Positions 30,448-41,088 are shown, counted from the stretch's first letter. The stretch: 64,000 nucleotides of DNA from Aphanomyces cochlioides (GCA_019828595.1 JAHQRK010000024.1:372001-436000); one strand, 5' to 3'. Numbers and translations are program-made. The notes: generated by a model not told the origin, from the sequence alone.

Positions 30448-32617
30448 TCACATATCCAATTGCCGCCAGTCAAACACGAGCTGGGATTGCGAGAGGTGCG
30501 CAGCATCGACCACCGGTTTGTCGAACTCATATGTCGAGTAGAGGTGTCGAGCATAGACCGTCTCGCAAAATGTTGTATCGAAGCCAGAGAAGAGTGCTAG
30601 CATGGACATTGAGAAGTCTTGACACCTTCGAAGAGGCGATGACGAGTCAATGATGTGAATGAGCGTGACTGGAGCATTGATGGATGGCCAGTCGGGCTGA
30701 ACGAGCGGCAAGTCATGGAGACGTCGTGCCCCGTTCGAGTCGATCAAAAATGCTCCAAGTCTATAATATTTCCACGTGAAATTGACCCAAGTATGCCACT
30801 CTTTCTTACTTGAATTGGCACATTTGAATGTCGCCAATCGAGCGCGTATTGATAGCACGAAAGACCAGACATCGATGTCCTTGATACGTCGTGACTAAGA
30901 TTTTGGACGAGAAACGAATGTGTGCTTGGGGGAGCGCAAACTTGGACCAAAAGATGCCTAGGGCAATTATCAATGACAAGTCAACCAACGGACACGCACC
31001 AGTAAGCACTGATGATATGACAAGACCGATCATTGCTTCGACGGCGACGAGCGCATTATGATAGCGATCTCCCGGTGCTGGACCGACTGTACCATAGCCA
31101 ATAGTGGAAAACGTATGCAAACTCAAGAACAAACACAATTCAAAGGGTGTCATGCTACGATCCATGTCTGTCACGATGAAAAATTTATGACCAAACTATC
31201 AAGATCAGATCAGCCTCGATATAAAGCATCAGCGCAGTACCTCGATCCAATGCAACAAGGCAAAAAGAACGGTACATATCCCGGACAAGAGGATGATCAC
31301 GGCAACTATTGACCGCCAACGCAAGTGGAGAATGTGATAGTACGTGTACTGGAAAAAATAAGGCACATGTCTTGGCTTCAGGCGCATGTGAACATCGACG
31401 GAATCATCCAAATGGAGATAACTTCCACCGTCACTGAGATTCCCAACGGTTCTAATTGTCAATTGAATGAGTTCATAGCTGAAAAGAGCAACTTACCGAT
31501 TGGAAGCGCTCTTTTTAAAAAGCAGACTGTCCATACCGCTTTCGACAAACGGTGGCGGCATGATAATTTCTGAAACCTCTTCCTCAATCAACCCAAGATG
31601 ACCTTCTTCACGATTTGACCAACTGTGCTCTTCCTCCGATATGTGGACTGTGTCTGTGGTAGCATAGTCGCTCGGCACGACGGCACTGAGCCTTTCAAAG
31701 TCAATCGTGAGTTGGTTTTGTACTCGATCGCGATCCATCATGGGCTCGAAATAAAATCCATCGCGTATCATCTCGTGAGTGTATTTGACTTGGTTGACAA
31801 TGGTAGCATGGCGGTTCGATTCAACGCCTGAGATAGTGACAAGAATCATGCAGTTGGATGAGATCGGGATGCCATAAAGCGGGCTAGCTCGGTCGATCAC
31901 GTGGACTAACTCGATGGCCAAGCGGAAGAAGATGAATTCGGACTGCTGGAGCAAGAGTTTATGGCGTCGCAAGACACCTTTTGGTTTCTAAAGAGAAGTG
32001 TCTGAGTTTTTGACTCACTGAAACAAGCGTACCTCGTCGACAATAAATAATTCCATGGAGAAAGTTGCGTCCATTATAACATCTTGGTCAAGATGAGTGG
32101 ACGATGTTGCATTTGCGACTCGAACGACCAAAGCTGAGGAGTCGCTCGTCCTTCGATGAATACAGCAGACATTGCTGAAGGCAACTTTCACCTTGGGCAA
32201 GGAAAACTTGGTGAAGATAATGCCGCCAAAGGTAGGAAGGAGCACCATCGAGACATATGCTTCGGCAATCGTCGTATAATTGCCACATCGTGTTGTCGAG
32301 TAGACGATTCCAAACCCAATCGTGGAAAACGCTTGGTAGCTGAGGTTGTATCCGTCCAGGAGCGACTCGCTCTCTCCACAGACGTAGTGAAACACAAGGG
32401 CAAAGACAAAGATCACGCCAAAATAAGCGAACGAGAGCACAACCACGACATGAAACCACGACAGATTCAGCACGACGTACGCGATATCCTTGTACAAAGC
32501 ACGAGGACGACCGCCAATACCACGGATTGGCTTGAGAAATATAGATTCGCTCGTCTTGTTGGCAAAGACTTTGTCGGAAGAGTCGACGGCAATGCCATGC
32601 CAGGCGGTCGAATCCAT
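30448..32617 (-). CDS. Predicted tandem (two-module) inward-rectifier K+ channel
   Basis: Splice model on minus: 32617-32033, 31987-31497, 31451-31241, 31195-31000, 30957-30810, 30760-30448; introns of 45, 45, 45, 42 and 49 nt, total 1,944 nt or 647 residues. Module 1: first membrane helix WFHVVVVLSFAYFGVIFVF, filter FSTIGFG, second helix ending GGIIFTKFSLPK, then Kir cytoplasmic domain (SSALVVRVAN, PLYGIPISSN, YFEPMM). Module 2: helix SIVAVIILLSGICTVLFALL, filter FSTIGYG, GIFWSKFALPQ, and a second Kir cytoplasmic domain (HRCLVFRAIN, TLIHIIDSSSPL, VFDWRQLD). The modules join through an intron that removes an in-frame TAA at 31493-31495. If that intron is not used, the 5' part would be a single Kir ending there, and the second has no ATG near its start. 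Plasma or organelle membrane, K+ conduction. Kir homology is firm; the fusion is predicted. Confidence 0.75.
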
Positions 32618-33601
32618 CGTCCTTTTCGAACGAGAAATCACCCAATTGCTGTCATGGATCAAAGTTTATGTATTGTTCCTTGTGAAACAGTCGCATTACC
32701 GAAAAGCCCTCACTTTAATGACTTTCAACGTGTAGTTTTAACTGATTTTCATCATAAAGTTATCAGTTTGAATTTATAATGTCATTAAATCGAGGGATAT
32801 CATCCATACTGTATTATGGGGCGGGACAACTTCTTAACGACCCTTCAGTTTCTTGCCGCACGGTCGAGGTGGTCCATGAATCATGGAGATTCGCTATGCC
32901 TTTTGCCCTATTTATGGAAATATATGTCCTTGTTCGACTGGGAGCACATTGCCATCGTAGAGGGAGACACGGTATGTTTACCATGGATGGGGGTTGACTT
33001 TAGTTGGATCAGAGTACAGTACCGTGCAATTTACGTGCAATTCGCTGCTCATTATCGGAGGCTTCCACTCCAAAACGCAGAGTTCATCACTCGTAAAGAT
33101 TTAAAACGACCGTCGAGAATACGATAGCAGCGATGATATGCTACTGCACTTGGCAAGGATAGTGAGCCCCCCTCAGCTAGTCCCCCATCCATCCCGCCTC
33201 AGAATTTAAGACGCCAGCACACTTACCATTGACACTGTACGTGTTGGCATGACACTGCAAAATGGGCTTCAGCTCTGGGCAATAAACTAGAACACTCAGC
33301 ACTCATTGCCAGACTTATTGAATCCACCAGCTCACAAGAAACGACCTGGATGAGCTCACTTAGTTTGCTGGATGACTGGCTAACTAGTGTGTCATCTTTT
33401 CGATCTCCCTTGCAGCTTTTATCCTTTTTTGTTCTTGATGGGGCATGAAGCCCTCTATATCGCAAAACAGGGTATTGCAGTGCATTGCAATACTTCTACC
33501 AATGCATTGCAATATCCGTCGAACTTCTTACACTATATTTTGTTTGACATTCTATTTTGTGAAGATATGTAACGCTCGTTTGTCTATGGCATGGGACAGC
33601 A
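32618..33601. other. Spacer between the Kir gene and the OB-fold gene
   Basis: About 1 kb without a gene I can support. A 103-residue plus frame at 32816-33127 lacks recognisable features. Near 33470-33520 there are repeats of TGCATTGCAATA. The Kir promoter should lie at the left end. Confidence 0.45.
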
Positions 33602-33904
33602 ATGGAACACCTCACACCTGATGCGGTTACGACGTTCTTTGACCGGCCGACGGTCCATGGCTTCCATCCACTCCTCCAGGTCCTCCACGTCAAAGCTCTA
33701 GTTGACGTGGGTGATCCACTCTGTCTCGTCGTCTCCGATGGCAAGTTCTACATGACGTGCCTCTATAAAACTCAGGTGCTCGTTCTTCGCAAGAAGCTCG
33801 ACTTGACACTCTACGTCTAGGACAAAGAAGAAAGCTGTGGTATTCATGTTCACTGCATTGTTCAGCTCATCGACGTCGTGCCGAAGTTCGTCGCCGACCA
33901 AATG
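33602..33904 (+). CDS. RPA1 N-terminal (OB-fold)-like exons
   Basis: ATG at 33602 opens MEHLTPDAVTTFF, then HPLLQVLHVKAL and LCLVVSDGKFYMTCL, which line up with the N-terminal OB fold of replication protein A large subunit (pattern L..GAI, P.LQV..I, YRL..SDG). Two GT-AG introns would keep the frame: either 33776-33820 (45 nt) or an alternative from about 33816 to 33866 that retains VLVLRKKLDL. Both reach LIDVVPKFVADQ. A further 43-nt intron (33905-33947) would lead into an open frame that continues without stop into the BTB gene at 34035. So this is either a very small stand-alone OB protein, a remnant of an RPA1 gene, or the 5' end of the next gene. In RPA this domain binds checkpoint proteins. 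Confidence 0.4.
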
Positions 33905-34034
33905 TACCAAGTCGATGCTCGACAGCTAGTCTGATCTTGCAACTAGGATTCTGGTCGCCACCACGATTGCCCACATTGCATGTTGCCCAGCACGAATAGG
34001 ACAGCCAATCTTCCGAGAACTGCACGCTCCATCC

Positions 34035-34510
34035 ATGTGTGCATTTCTTCAAGCCCAACTTGATCTACTTCTCTTCAAAGAACGTGTGGCCAACTCATTT
34101 ATCACGGCCGTTCACGACAATGCCAATGCGGCCACAGAAATGGTCACACTGAACGTTGGCGGCCAACGTTTCCAGACCGCTGCGTCCAACTTACTCCGAC
34201 ATCCAATGTCTTATTTTACCTACATGTTACAAGAACCTCCATCAGGTAACCCATAGCTGCATTCCCATTATCCTTATCGTTTTTGTCATATGTAGAGAAT
34301 GAATATTTTATCGACGCCGATCCGATCCACTTTGATCGCATCATGGTCCACCTCCGCACTGGCGATCCACTATCATATGATGGACTCTCCCTCTGGGAGA
34401 CGCTTCAATTACGCAAGACCGTGCGCTACTTGGGGCTTGAACACCACTGCACTTCCATGGACATCTTTATTGAGCACATGAATTATCTCACGACGACATC
34501 CTCAGCCTAG
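34035..34510 (+). CDS. T1/BTB (KCTD-like) domain protein
   Basis: Exons 34035-34245 and 34296-34510 with a 50-nt intron give 141 residues from MCAFLQAQLDLL. Core: TLNVGGQRFQTAASNLLR, a classic T1/BTB start, MSYFTYML, then YFIDADPIHFDRIMVHLRTG and LQLRKTVRYLGLEHH. This fold is used by KCTD proteins (cullin-3 adaptors) and by Kv channel tetramerisation; with no channel part, an adaptor role is more likely. The frame is open for 29 codons before the ATG and could be continuous with the OB-fold exons upstream. It is convergent with the BTB-SPRY gene on the other strand, 56 bp apart. Confidence 0.75.
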
Positions 34511-34566
34511 CAGCTTGATGCTGGCAAAATGAAACCCCCAATTCAAAATGAAACATTCAAGAACCA

Positions 34567-35526
34567 TCACAACAGCGTGACTTTGGCACTCATATAGTGA
34601 AAAACCACGACTGGAAAGAGATCAATGGCCGACGGCATAACAGAACGAATTGGAATGCCCAAATCTTGGCCATTTTTCTTGAACGAGATTCCGCTGGCGT
34701 TGCGACTCACTGAGACGACATCCCCAGCAACAAAACCACTGCAGAATCGCTCGCCTTTGTGACTGGGATCATGAAGATTGCCCCAGCGGAGCTCGAGGTA
34801 GAAACCACCAGTCTCTGGGTTGAATGCTTGCACACCAAAGCCATGCTTGGGGGCCAAACCAACAAAGAGCTTGGCAAGAGCGTTGAGGGATGATGGAAAC
34901 TCGTCGAGGCGTATGGCAAAATTAGTTGCGGGAGCATCAGCCATCACAGAATTGGAGCCAGTGAGGCTTGGAGTTCCCATGGGCTTTTCAACGGTTTGGT
35001 TTGCGTCAAGAAGGCGCAATACGGAAGAGCATTGACTTGGGTTCCATGACAGAGGTGTCGTAAAAGATTTCTCAAATGGAGGGAACACAATGTTCAAATA
35101 ATCAAGCGTCACGCGAAGCTGGTAGCATTCCCACGAGTTCAAGCCTTCAAACGAGAGATCTCCCGAGCGTAGGAACGCCAGGATTCGGTCAAAATGGGTC
35201 GGATCCGTGTCAATGAAATAAGTGTTGGAGGGTTTGTCAGGCGTCCAACAGCGTGATCCAAGCATTGCGTGGAAATACGTGCCTTCCATTCGAAGCAGCG
35301 TTTCTCTCGAGGTCTTGAAGAGTGTTCCACCCACATCGAGGACAATCAACTCACCTGTATTTTGCTCGACTCGTTGTTCGAGTTGGCGCCACTGGCGTTT
35401 CTTGGCCTCGATGGTTTCCAGTTGTGCCTGCATGACAGCAGTCATAGCAGAAACTTCAGCCGACAAGTCCTTAAGCCGATCGAGCGACTCTGACAGATTT
35501 CGAGCCACGTCCGCCGCCCGAAGCAT
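34567..35526 (-). CDS. T1/BTB plus SPRY domain protein
   Basis: A 319-residue frame from ATG at 35526 (MLRAADVARNLSESL). The open frame extends 39 codons further upstream but holds a likely intron acceptor (CTTGTAG) just before this ATG, so a further 5' exon is possible. Domains: coiled coil at about 5-55 (LDRLKDLSAEVSAM ... EAKKRQWRQLEQRVEQN), T1/BTB at about 58-150 (LIVLDVGGTLFKTSRETLL, YFIDTDPTHFDRILAFLRSG, YQLRVTLDYLNI), then a SPRY-like beta domain at about 200-319 (GFGVQAFNPETGGFYLEL, FVAGDVVSVSRN, ISFKKNGQDLG, LFPVVVFHY). A substrate adaptor for a cullin-3 ligase is a reasonable guess. BTB and coiled coil resemble the neighbour at 34035, so the pair likely arose by inverted duplication. 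Confidence 0.82.
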   Translation of the reverse strand: MLRAADVARNLSESLDRLKDLSAEVSAMTAVMQAQLETIEAKKRQWRQLEQRVEQNTGELIVLDVGGTLFKTSRETLLRMEGTYFHAMLGSRCWTPDKPSNTYFIDTDPTHFDRILAFLRSGDLSFEGLNSWECYQLRVTLDYLNIVFPPFEKSFTTPLSWNPSQCSSVLRLLDANQTVEKPMGTPSLTGSNSVMADAPATNFAIRLDEFPSSLNALAKLFVGLAPKHGFGVQAFNPETGGFYLELRWGNLHDPSHKGERFCSGFVAGDVVSVSRNASGISFKKNGQDLGIPIRSVMPSAIDLFPVVVFHYMSAKVTLL

Positions 35527-36236
35527 CGCGCTACAAGATGGAAAAATGAAAAATGATGTTGAACGTTTTGGTCTCCAGGTCATGTTGAAGCCAAGACTCA
35601 AAGATCCTCGCCAATAGAATATCGCTATTTCAAAATTACACAATATGATTGGATTAAATATTTCACCTCGATTTGCGATTTTCTGTTCAAAATCGGAGTT
35701 GGAACTTTGGCCCTGGGTAAGTTTTGGACTGAATGAAGACAGAAATCAAAGCCCTGCTACCGCCGTAGAAATGGCTGATACGAGGGATGCGAGCTATTGT
35801 ACTGGTTATTGGTTTCACGACGAAAGTGCCACCCATAACGTGAAAGAGAGCAGGTAGCTCAAATCTAAGCATAAGCATGGGTAACCACTATAAGAAGCAC
35901 CGAAAATAGATCTCGGCGACAGAGCTGAGCCTTCAAAGTAAATTTGCACCGCTGGGAAATTCCCCATTCAATCGTGGGGTGCGATACGAACGAACCAACA
36001 ATGCAACGAACGAGCGACAGCAAGGGTCCAGACAAGGTTAACACCACTCTACCAAACCACCGCATCTCAATTGAGCAATGTAAAACAATACGAATGTAGT
36101 GTGGCTGCGGTTTCTCCAAAGGACACATTCGACAATCAACCATGTCATCAGGACACGAAGAGTTTTCACACTGAAGTTTGTTATATTTAACCCCTAACCC
36201 CCCTCTTTGTATTTGATTGGTAGTTGAAACCGTCCA
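35527..36236. other. Divergent spacer between BTB-SPRY and IQ/B-box genes
   Basis: About 700 bp with no supported gene. It should hold promoters for both flanking genes. One TGATTGG (CCAAT-box complement) lies at about 36213, shortly before the IQ/B-box ATG. Confidence 0.45.
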
Positions 36237-38322
36237 ATGAAAACTCGTCATTTGAAAATGAAGAGCTTGGATCAAGCGGCGACATTGATCCAAGCGCGAT
36301 GGAAGGGAAGATCGCAGCGGATTCGAGAGAATAAGAGGATTGTAAGCTTATAAAAGATGGAATTATGAAGGAGAAACACTTGTAGGACGCAATCGTCAAA
36401 GTCCAAGCTTTACAACGAGGTCGCTCTGTGCGCAGAGACTTTGCAAAGTTGAAAACTTTCCGACGGCAACAGGTTTGAAGATGTCTAAGCTGCGAAACAG
36501 GAATAAAGCATATGCTAGGATGCATTTGAGCGCGAAAGTAAAGCGCGCCGGGAACGTATTTGGCAACATCAACAGGAACTCTTGTACATGGAGTCAATTT
36601 CACCCGAGAAATACGACCGCCTTGTCATGTTTCGGAAACGAAGAAGCGCCCGTCTGATTCAACGGAGATGGAAAGAATATGTAGCGTCAACTATACACTT
36701 TCGCTCGTCTTCCTATTTATGGGGGGATGAAGATGAAGTGTATGACGATTTGTGCGACCTCGCCAGCGACAGTAGCAGCAACAGTGCACCAGGAACTTTG
36801 AATACAATACAGCCCGAAGCCTTTCTGACCAAGAAACAACAAATACACCAAAGGATTCAAGAAAAAGTTCGCCAATGGTCGGAAAAGAATCCCTGGAAGG
36901 TTGCGGTGCCAGCAAATGCATCCAAAGCCGTCAAATCCAAAGCAAGAGGCGATACGTATCACAAACTCTCAACTGATCTAGCAGCTTTGCGCCAGCGTGT
37001 TCAAATCCACCGCGATACAGTTCGGCGCCCCCGACAAGGTAATTAACCTCTTGAATAAGCCTGACCAGGTTATGGTAGAATCGACACCGGTTGGACCTTT
37101 GATTTCTCAATGCGAACGGCGCCTCCAGTCACTCATGGCACCCGTCACACCGGTATAAACCATTAAACCAAGAAAGAATTAATTTTCTTAGCTCGAAAAT
37201 GACCCAAATGGCCCTAAGCATTCGGTGCCAAAGTCTCGGCGAGATGCAGCCGTAGCTCATCATTCTGCTGTTGTGAATTCGATTGGGAGCTGTACAAAGT
37301 CCTGGCAGATGCCCATCGCAGGAGCAATCTACGATATGCGGGAGAGGTATGCAAACCTTTATCAAGCTTTTTAGCAATTCTCCTAGACCTCCTCCAGCGT
37401 GGTCTATGCTAGGAAATGACAAAGTTTGGTCCTGGCCACATTCTTTCACCGTTGAAACGAAAACAAATGAAAACAGCCCCGAAGAAGATGAACATTTGGA
37501 GCAGTTTATGGGTGCAAAGCAAGATCTACCACCAGAGGCCTGGGCACTGTATGCTTGCCGGGAAGCATCGCAGATTGTATCGTGCATGACGGCCAATCCA
37601 CTCTTGATGGCTGCCTTGCGACAAAATATCGTGGCAAGCGATGAATTTGGTGAAAATTTTGCATCGCGGATGGAAACTCAAGCTGCGCACCAAGTTGCAG
37701 AGGTTGCGGCACAGATTCAATTCAATACGCAACTGCGATCCGTGGAGCAGAAGACAAAGCCCGACGAACCACCATCGGACGACTCGTTATTGCCAGACTA
37801 CGGAAACCTTCGAAGGGAACGTATGGCTACGAGCATTCAGCGGCGTGTCAGAGGTATATTGGGCCGTCAAGTCGCTGCAGAGGTACCAAAGTTTGACCGT
37901 ATCCTGCTTATGGCTCCTTCCAGAGACGTGCTGAGTTATTTGTAACGATCCGAGGTCGTGCAATTCGAAAAGGTTTATGTGAAGAATGCGGTGACGTTGC
38001 GGCAGTCCTTGAGTGTCGTGAATGTCAAGAATGTCATCATTTTTGTCCTGCGTGCTGGGTCCACGTCCACAGCACACGCCGTCGAAAGCAGCACGTGCCA
38101 ATTCCCATGGCTATACCACCGAAACAGCCCTCTGACACAGTCCAAAAAAATCAAGCAGTCGAATTGACTCACATGCCTCCTTCGAAGTTAGCCAGACCAA
38201 CTCCAATCAAGATCGATACTGGCTCGAATAAACCTCAGCCAGTACTAACAAGCCCTCCGCTTGTTGCTGATGCGTTATTGTTTGGAGGCATCGACGCACC
38301 TGGCAATTCAAGTCTGACGTAA
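36237..38322 (+). CDS. IQ-motif and B-box zinc-finger protein
   Basis: Seven exons: 36237-36341, 36386-36472, 36519-37038, 37079-37152, 37192-37346, 37387-37882, 37924-38322, introns 39-46 nt, 1,836 nt or 611 residues, every junction in phase. The N-terminus has IQ-like calmodulin-binding helices (AATLIQARWKGRSQRIR, IVKVQALQRGRSVRRDF, ARLIQRRWKEYV). An acidic, flexible middle follows, then two further IQ motifs (ATSIQRRVRGILGRQ; FVTIRGRAIRKG) lead into a B-box-type zinc finger: CEECGDVAAVLECRECQECH and CPACWVHVHSTRRKQH. The tail is proline-rich. IQ plus B-box proteins in protists are often linked to cilia or cytoskeleton; no direct evidence here. Not recognised as a named gene. Confidence 0.8.
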
Positions 38323-38480
38323 CCTTATCAAGGGCTGCATCTCAAAAATTGATAACATATTGCTACGCTGGCATCAAAGCATCCGAGCCTAGTTTGCAGT
38401 TGCCACCAAGCATTCCACTGAAAAGAAGTTACGATTATTCTTCATAAGCCAATATGAGCATTTACAGATTATCCTAGTCT

Positions 38481-40197
38481 TCAAGGCGTTGAGTAAGGCT
38501 CGCGAGTGACGAAGTCAAAGTCGAGCTTGTCCTAGCAATCATGATGAGAAAAGGTACATTTCCATTGTCAAGAGTACTCTGTGAGGTTTCCATGGGGAAG
38601 TGTCCATTGCTGGATCGTCATAGTTGTTGGGCTATTTCACGCCATCAGTACGATTTATACAAAACGAGACGCACCGAAAGATTAGCCAAGTCACTCTTGA
38701 ACGTTTTCATGTATTCATCGAAAGATGACGAAGATGATTTGGAAGTACTCGGTGGGCCTCCGCTTTGGAGTGGTTTCAACGTCGGCAATGCCATAGCTTC
38801 ACGGGATGCAATCGCATTGAGAGAGTTGCGGATTTCTTGCATCTTGCGATCAAACTCTATTCAAAACATCAAACTAGGATGAAACCTCAGTTCCCTGACC
38901 TGCAAACATGTTGCGACCTGATGAGGAAGTCAACTTTGATGGCTTGTACTCTGCAACTGGAGTCTTAGCTGAGTAGTCGGTTGTCTGGGATGCCGATGGC
39001 CGGCTCGATTCCTTAGGCATTGGCCTTTCGAAGCTCCGTTTGTTCGTGAAGGCCGACTCGGTGGTACTATAGGCCGAGTACTTGTACGCCATGCCATTCA
39101 ATGCCTCGTCCCGGGCCAGGGTTGAAACTTTTTCCTACAACAATGCTATAGCTCGGCTCGACATAGCCGTTTAGTCGAGTACCTCTGAGGTTTGTTCTTG
39201 TGGTGGTGTGTCTTGGCAGAGTTGACGAAACCGCTTGCGAACTTCTGTCAATGCTTGAACAACGTTGTCAACGGACTCAACAGCTCGACTGGCGGTATTT
39301 TCGTCAAAATGCATCTACAAAAAGATATGACGCCTCTAGTTTGGAGCGTGGATGTACTTTGGTGAAGTCGAGCAGTTCTTCGTGGTTTGTTTTCATATTG
39401 TCGATCGCATCAAATGCACTTTGCATAAGACGTTTGACTTCTATTGATCGAGGAGTCAAAAAGCTGTCATGGAATTGAAGATGGTCACCTTCCACCGAAG
39501 TTGCATCATGAGGCGGTCTGCGAGGTGGGCTCATTTTCGATTGAGGTGGTGTGGGCTGCGAGCTTCGTTGCGGAAGTTCATGCTTTGCACTTTGGTTTAC
39601 ATTACGCGAGCGACCACCATAGCGCTCTTTGTCGAGCTCATATGAGCCATGAAACGATTGTCGAGGTGGTGCATGCATGCCATCTTCAGGTCTTGGTGCA
39701 TAGTGATGCTCTGACGGAGGTCTTGGGGGAGTTCTTTCTCCTCGAACGTGAGTATTATAGGTTTCAGTAGGAGCTCGGGTTGCAGTCTTGTATTCTTCAA
39801 CTGGCCCTCTCTGTTGCTCTGAGAAGTCTTGTACGCGACCATTAGAGTACGATGAAGGGAGATCAAAGGACGACTCGGGCGAGTACTTCGAGGAAGGTCG
39901 TTGCATCCTATCGTCTTGCGCGGCTGTATTACGATCTGTAGGAAGCACGCGTGGGGAAACTCGTCTTTGGAGTGCAGGCGAGTCATACGTCAACGTCGAA
40001 GCTGGTGGTGCTTCGTACGCTGTCCTTGCCGAGTAGTTGGTCTTGTCATAGTCGTCGTTTGGTTGACGAGGAGGATATAAGTCACGTGAGTAAGACGTCG
40101 GCATCGGGTACTTCTTGGCTGATGCCACGTAGCGCTCATCTAGTCCATCGTCTTTCCAGTCCAACATCGCTCTGGGCATAGGACGGCGGGATTCCAT
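38481..40197 (-). CDS. Disordered Ser/Pro/Tyr-rich protein, unknown function
   Basis: Six exons on minus: 40197-39358, 39314-39183, 39134-38900, 38856-38675, 38631-38578, 38531-38481, introns 43-48 nt, 1,494 nt or 497 residues. ATG at 40197 (MESRRPMPRAMLDWKDDG). The first 230 residues are low-complexity, rich in S, P, R, Y and D with many SP/TP sites. A helical segment follows (RSIEVKRLMQSAFDAIDNM and, in exon 2, RAVESVDNVVQALTEVRKRF), with another near residue 400 (DRKMQEIRNSLNAIASREAM). Likely a phosphorylated scaffold or cytoskeletal adaptor. I do not recognise the family. Shares a 285-bp divergent promoter with IMP3. Confidence 0.75.
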
Positions 40198-40482
40198 CGA
40201 AGCAGTAGAAAATAGAAGTGTTGTATGACCTTTCGAAGGAAGATCGCGTTACCGGATAATTATTCGGTGATAATCCACATTGATTGGAGAGTGATCAGCC
40301 AATAAAATCTTATTTATACATTTTAACACATTTGATTGGCTATATCACCATTATTCTATCCAATTACATGGATAAAATTCTAAATAATTTATATGATTGG
40401 CTGAATCTCAATAATTCTGGCCAATCCAGGACTAGTCTCTTAGAGTGCTGTGGTTGGAGCCGGCAGACACGAACAAACCACG
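40198..40482. promoter_or_regulatory. Divergent promoter with a cluster of CCAAT boxes
   Basis: The 285-bp spacer between the disordered-protein gene and IMP3 contains six ATTGG/CCAAT cores: three as TGATTGG (near 40281, 40332, 40395) and three as CCAAT (near 40299, 40360, 40422). CCAAT is the binding core of the heterotrimeric NF-Y/HAP factor. The density and spacing suggest a bidirectional promoter. AT-rich between boxes. Regulatory role is inference. Confidence 0.5.
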
Positions 40483-41034
40483 ATGCGCCAATTCAAGTAC
40501 CATGAGAAGAAGCTGCTGAAGAAAGTCGACCTGCTGGAATGGCGCAATGAAAACAATCTCCACGAGATCAAAGTCATGCGCCGCTACCGTTTGCCCAATC
40601 GCGAAGAGTACCACAAGTACAACAAATTGGTCGGTGACATTGGCCGAGTCGTCGCGCGATTGAAGAAGCGTCCCGCGAACGATCCATTCCGCATCAAGAC
40701 GACGGAAAAATTGCTTGAAAAGCTCTATCAGATGGGACTTATCAATGGTACAAAGAGCTTGCTCAAGGCTGAAGAATTGAACGTGAGCTCCTTTTGCCGT
40801 CGCCGTCTCCCAGTCGTCATGGTTCGACTCAAGATGAGCGAAAACATCAAAGAAGCCACGACGTTTGTTGAACAGGGCCACGTCCGCGTTGGACCAAACA
40901 CTGTGACTGACCCTGCGTTCATGGTCACGCGTCCTTTTGAAGATTTCGTCACCTGGGTCGACAGCTCCAAGATCAAACGCACGATTCTCAAGTACAACGA
41001 CAAGCTCGACGACTACGATCTGCTCGGCAATTAA
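40483..41034 (+). CDS. IMP3: U3 snoRNP / SSU processome protein Imp3 (S4 domain)
   Basis: An intronless 183-residue frame from ATG at 40483 (MRQFKYHEKKLLKKVDLLEW), which is the canonical Imp3 start and length. Motifs: VMRRYRLPNREEYHKYN, a basic middle (ARLKKRPANDPFRI), then the RNA-binding S4 domain from about residue 105 (FCRRRLPVVMVRLKMSENI, ATTFVEQGHVRVGPNTV), ending in the conserved tail FVTWVDSSKIKRTILKYND. Imp3 bridges U3 snoRNA and pre-18S rRNA in the nucleolar small-subunit processome during early cleavages. It is a ribosomal uS4 relative but lacks the longer uS4 N-terminus. Codon use is strongly biased to C/G third bases, as expected for a well-expressed housekeeping gene. Confidence 0.95.
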   Translation: MRQFKYHEKKLLKKVDLLEWRNENNLHEIKVMRRYRLPNREEYHKYNKLVGDIGRVVARLKKRPANDPFRIKTTEKLLEKLYQMGLINGTKSLLKAEELNVSSFCRRRLPVVMVRLKMSENIKEATTFVEQGHVRVGPNTVTDPAFMVTRPFEDFVTWVDSSKIKRTILKYNDKLDDYDLLGN

Positions 41035-41088
41035 ATCTATATTCCTTGTCTTTACTTTGTACATCTTGATTGCTGTTGGATCGCTGCT

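Noticed and set aside
31476..31496. An 18-nt intron joining the two Kir modules
   Set aside because: GTAAGT to TTTTCAG would be only 18 nt. A 45-nt intron using the same donor and the ATTAG acceptor fits the intron lengths of this genome and also removes the stop.
32816..33127. A 103-residue plus-strand ORF between the Kir and OB-fold genes
   Set aside because: No domain, no splice continuation and atypical composition; likely chance.
40432..41064. A 210-residue open frame antisense to IMP3
   Set aside because: It is the mirror of the strongly conserved IMP3 frame and arises from its biased third-codon bases; no motif of its own.
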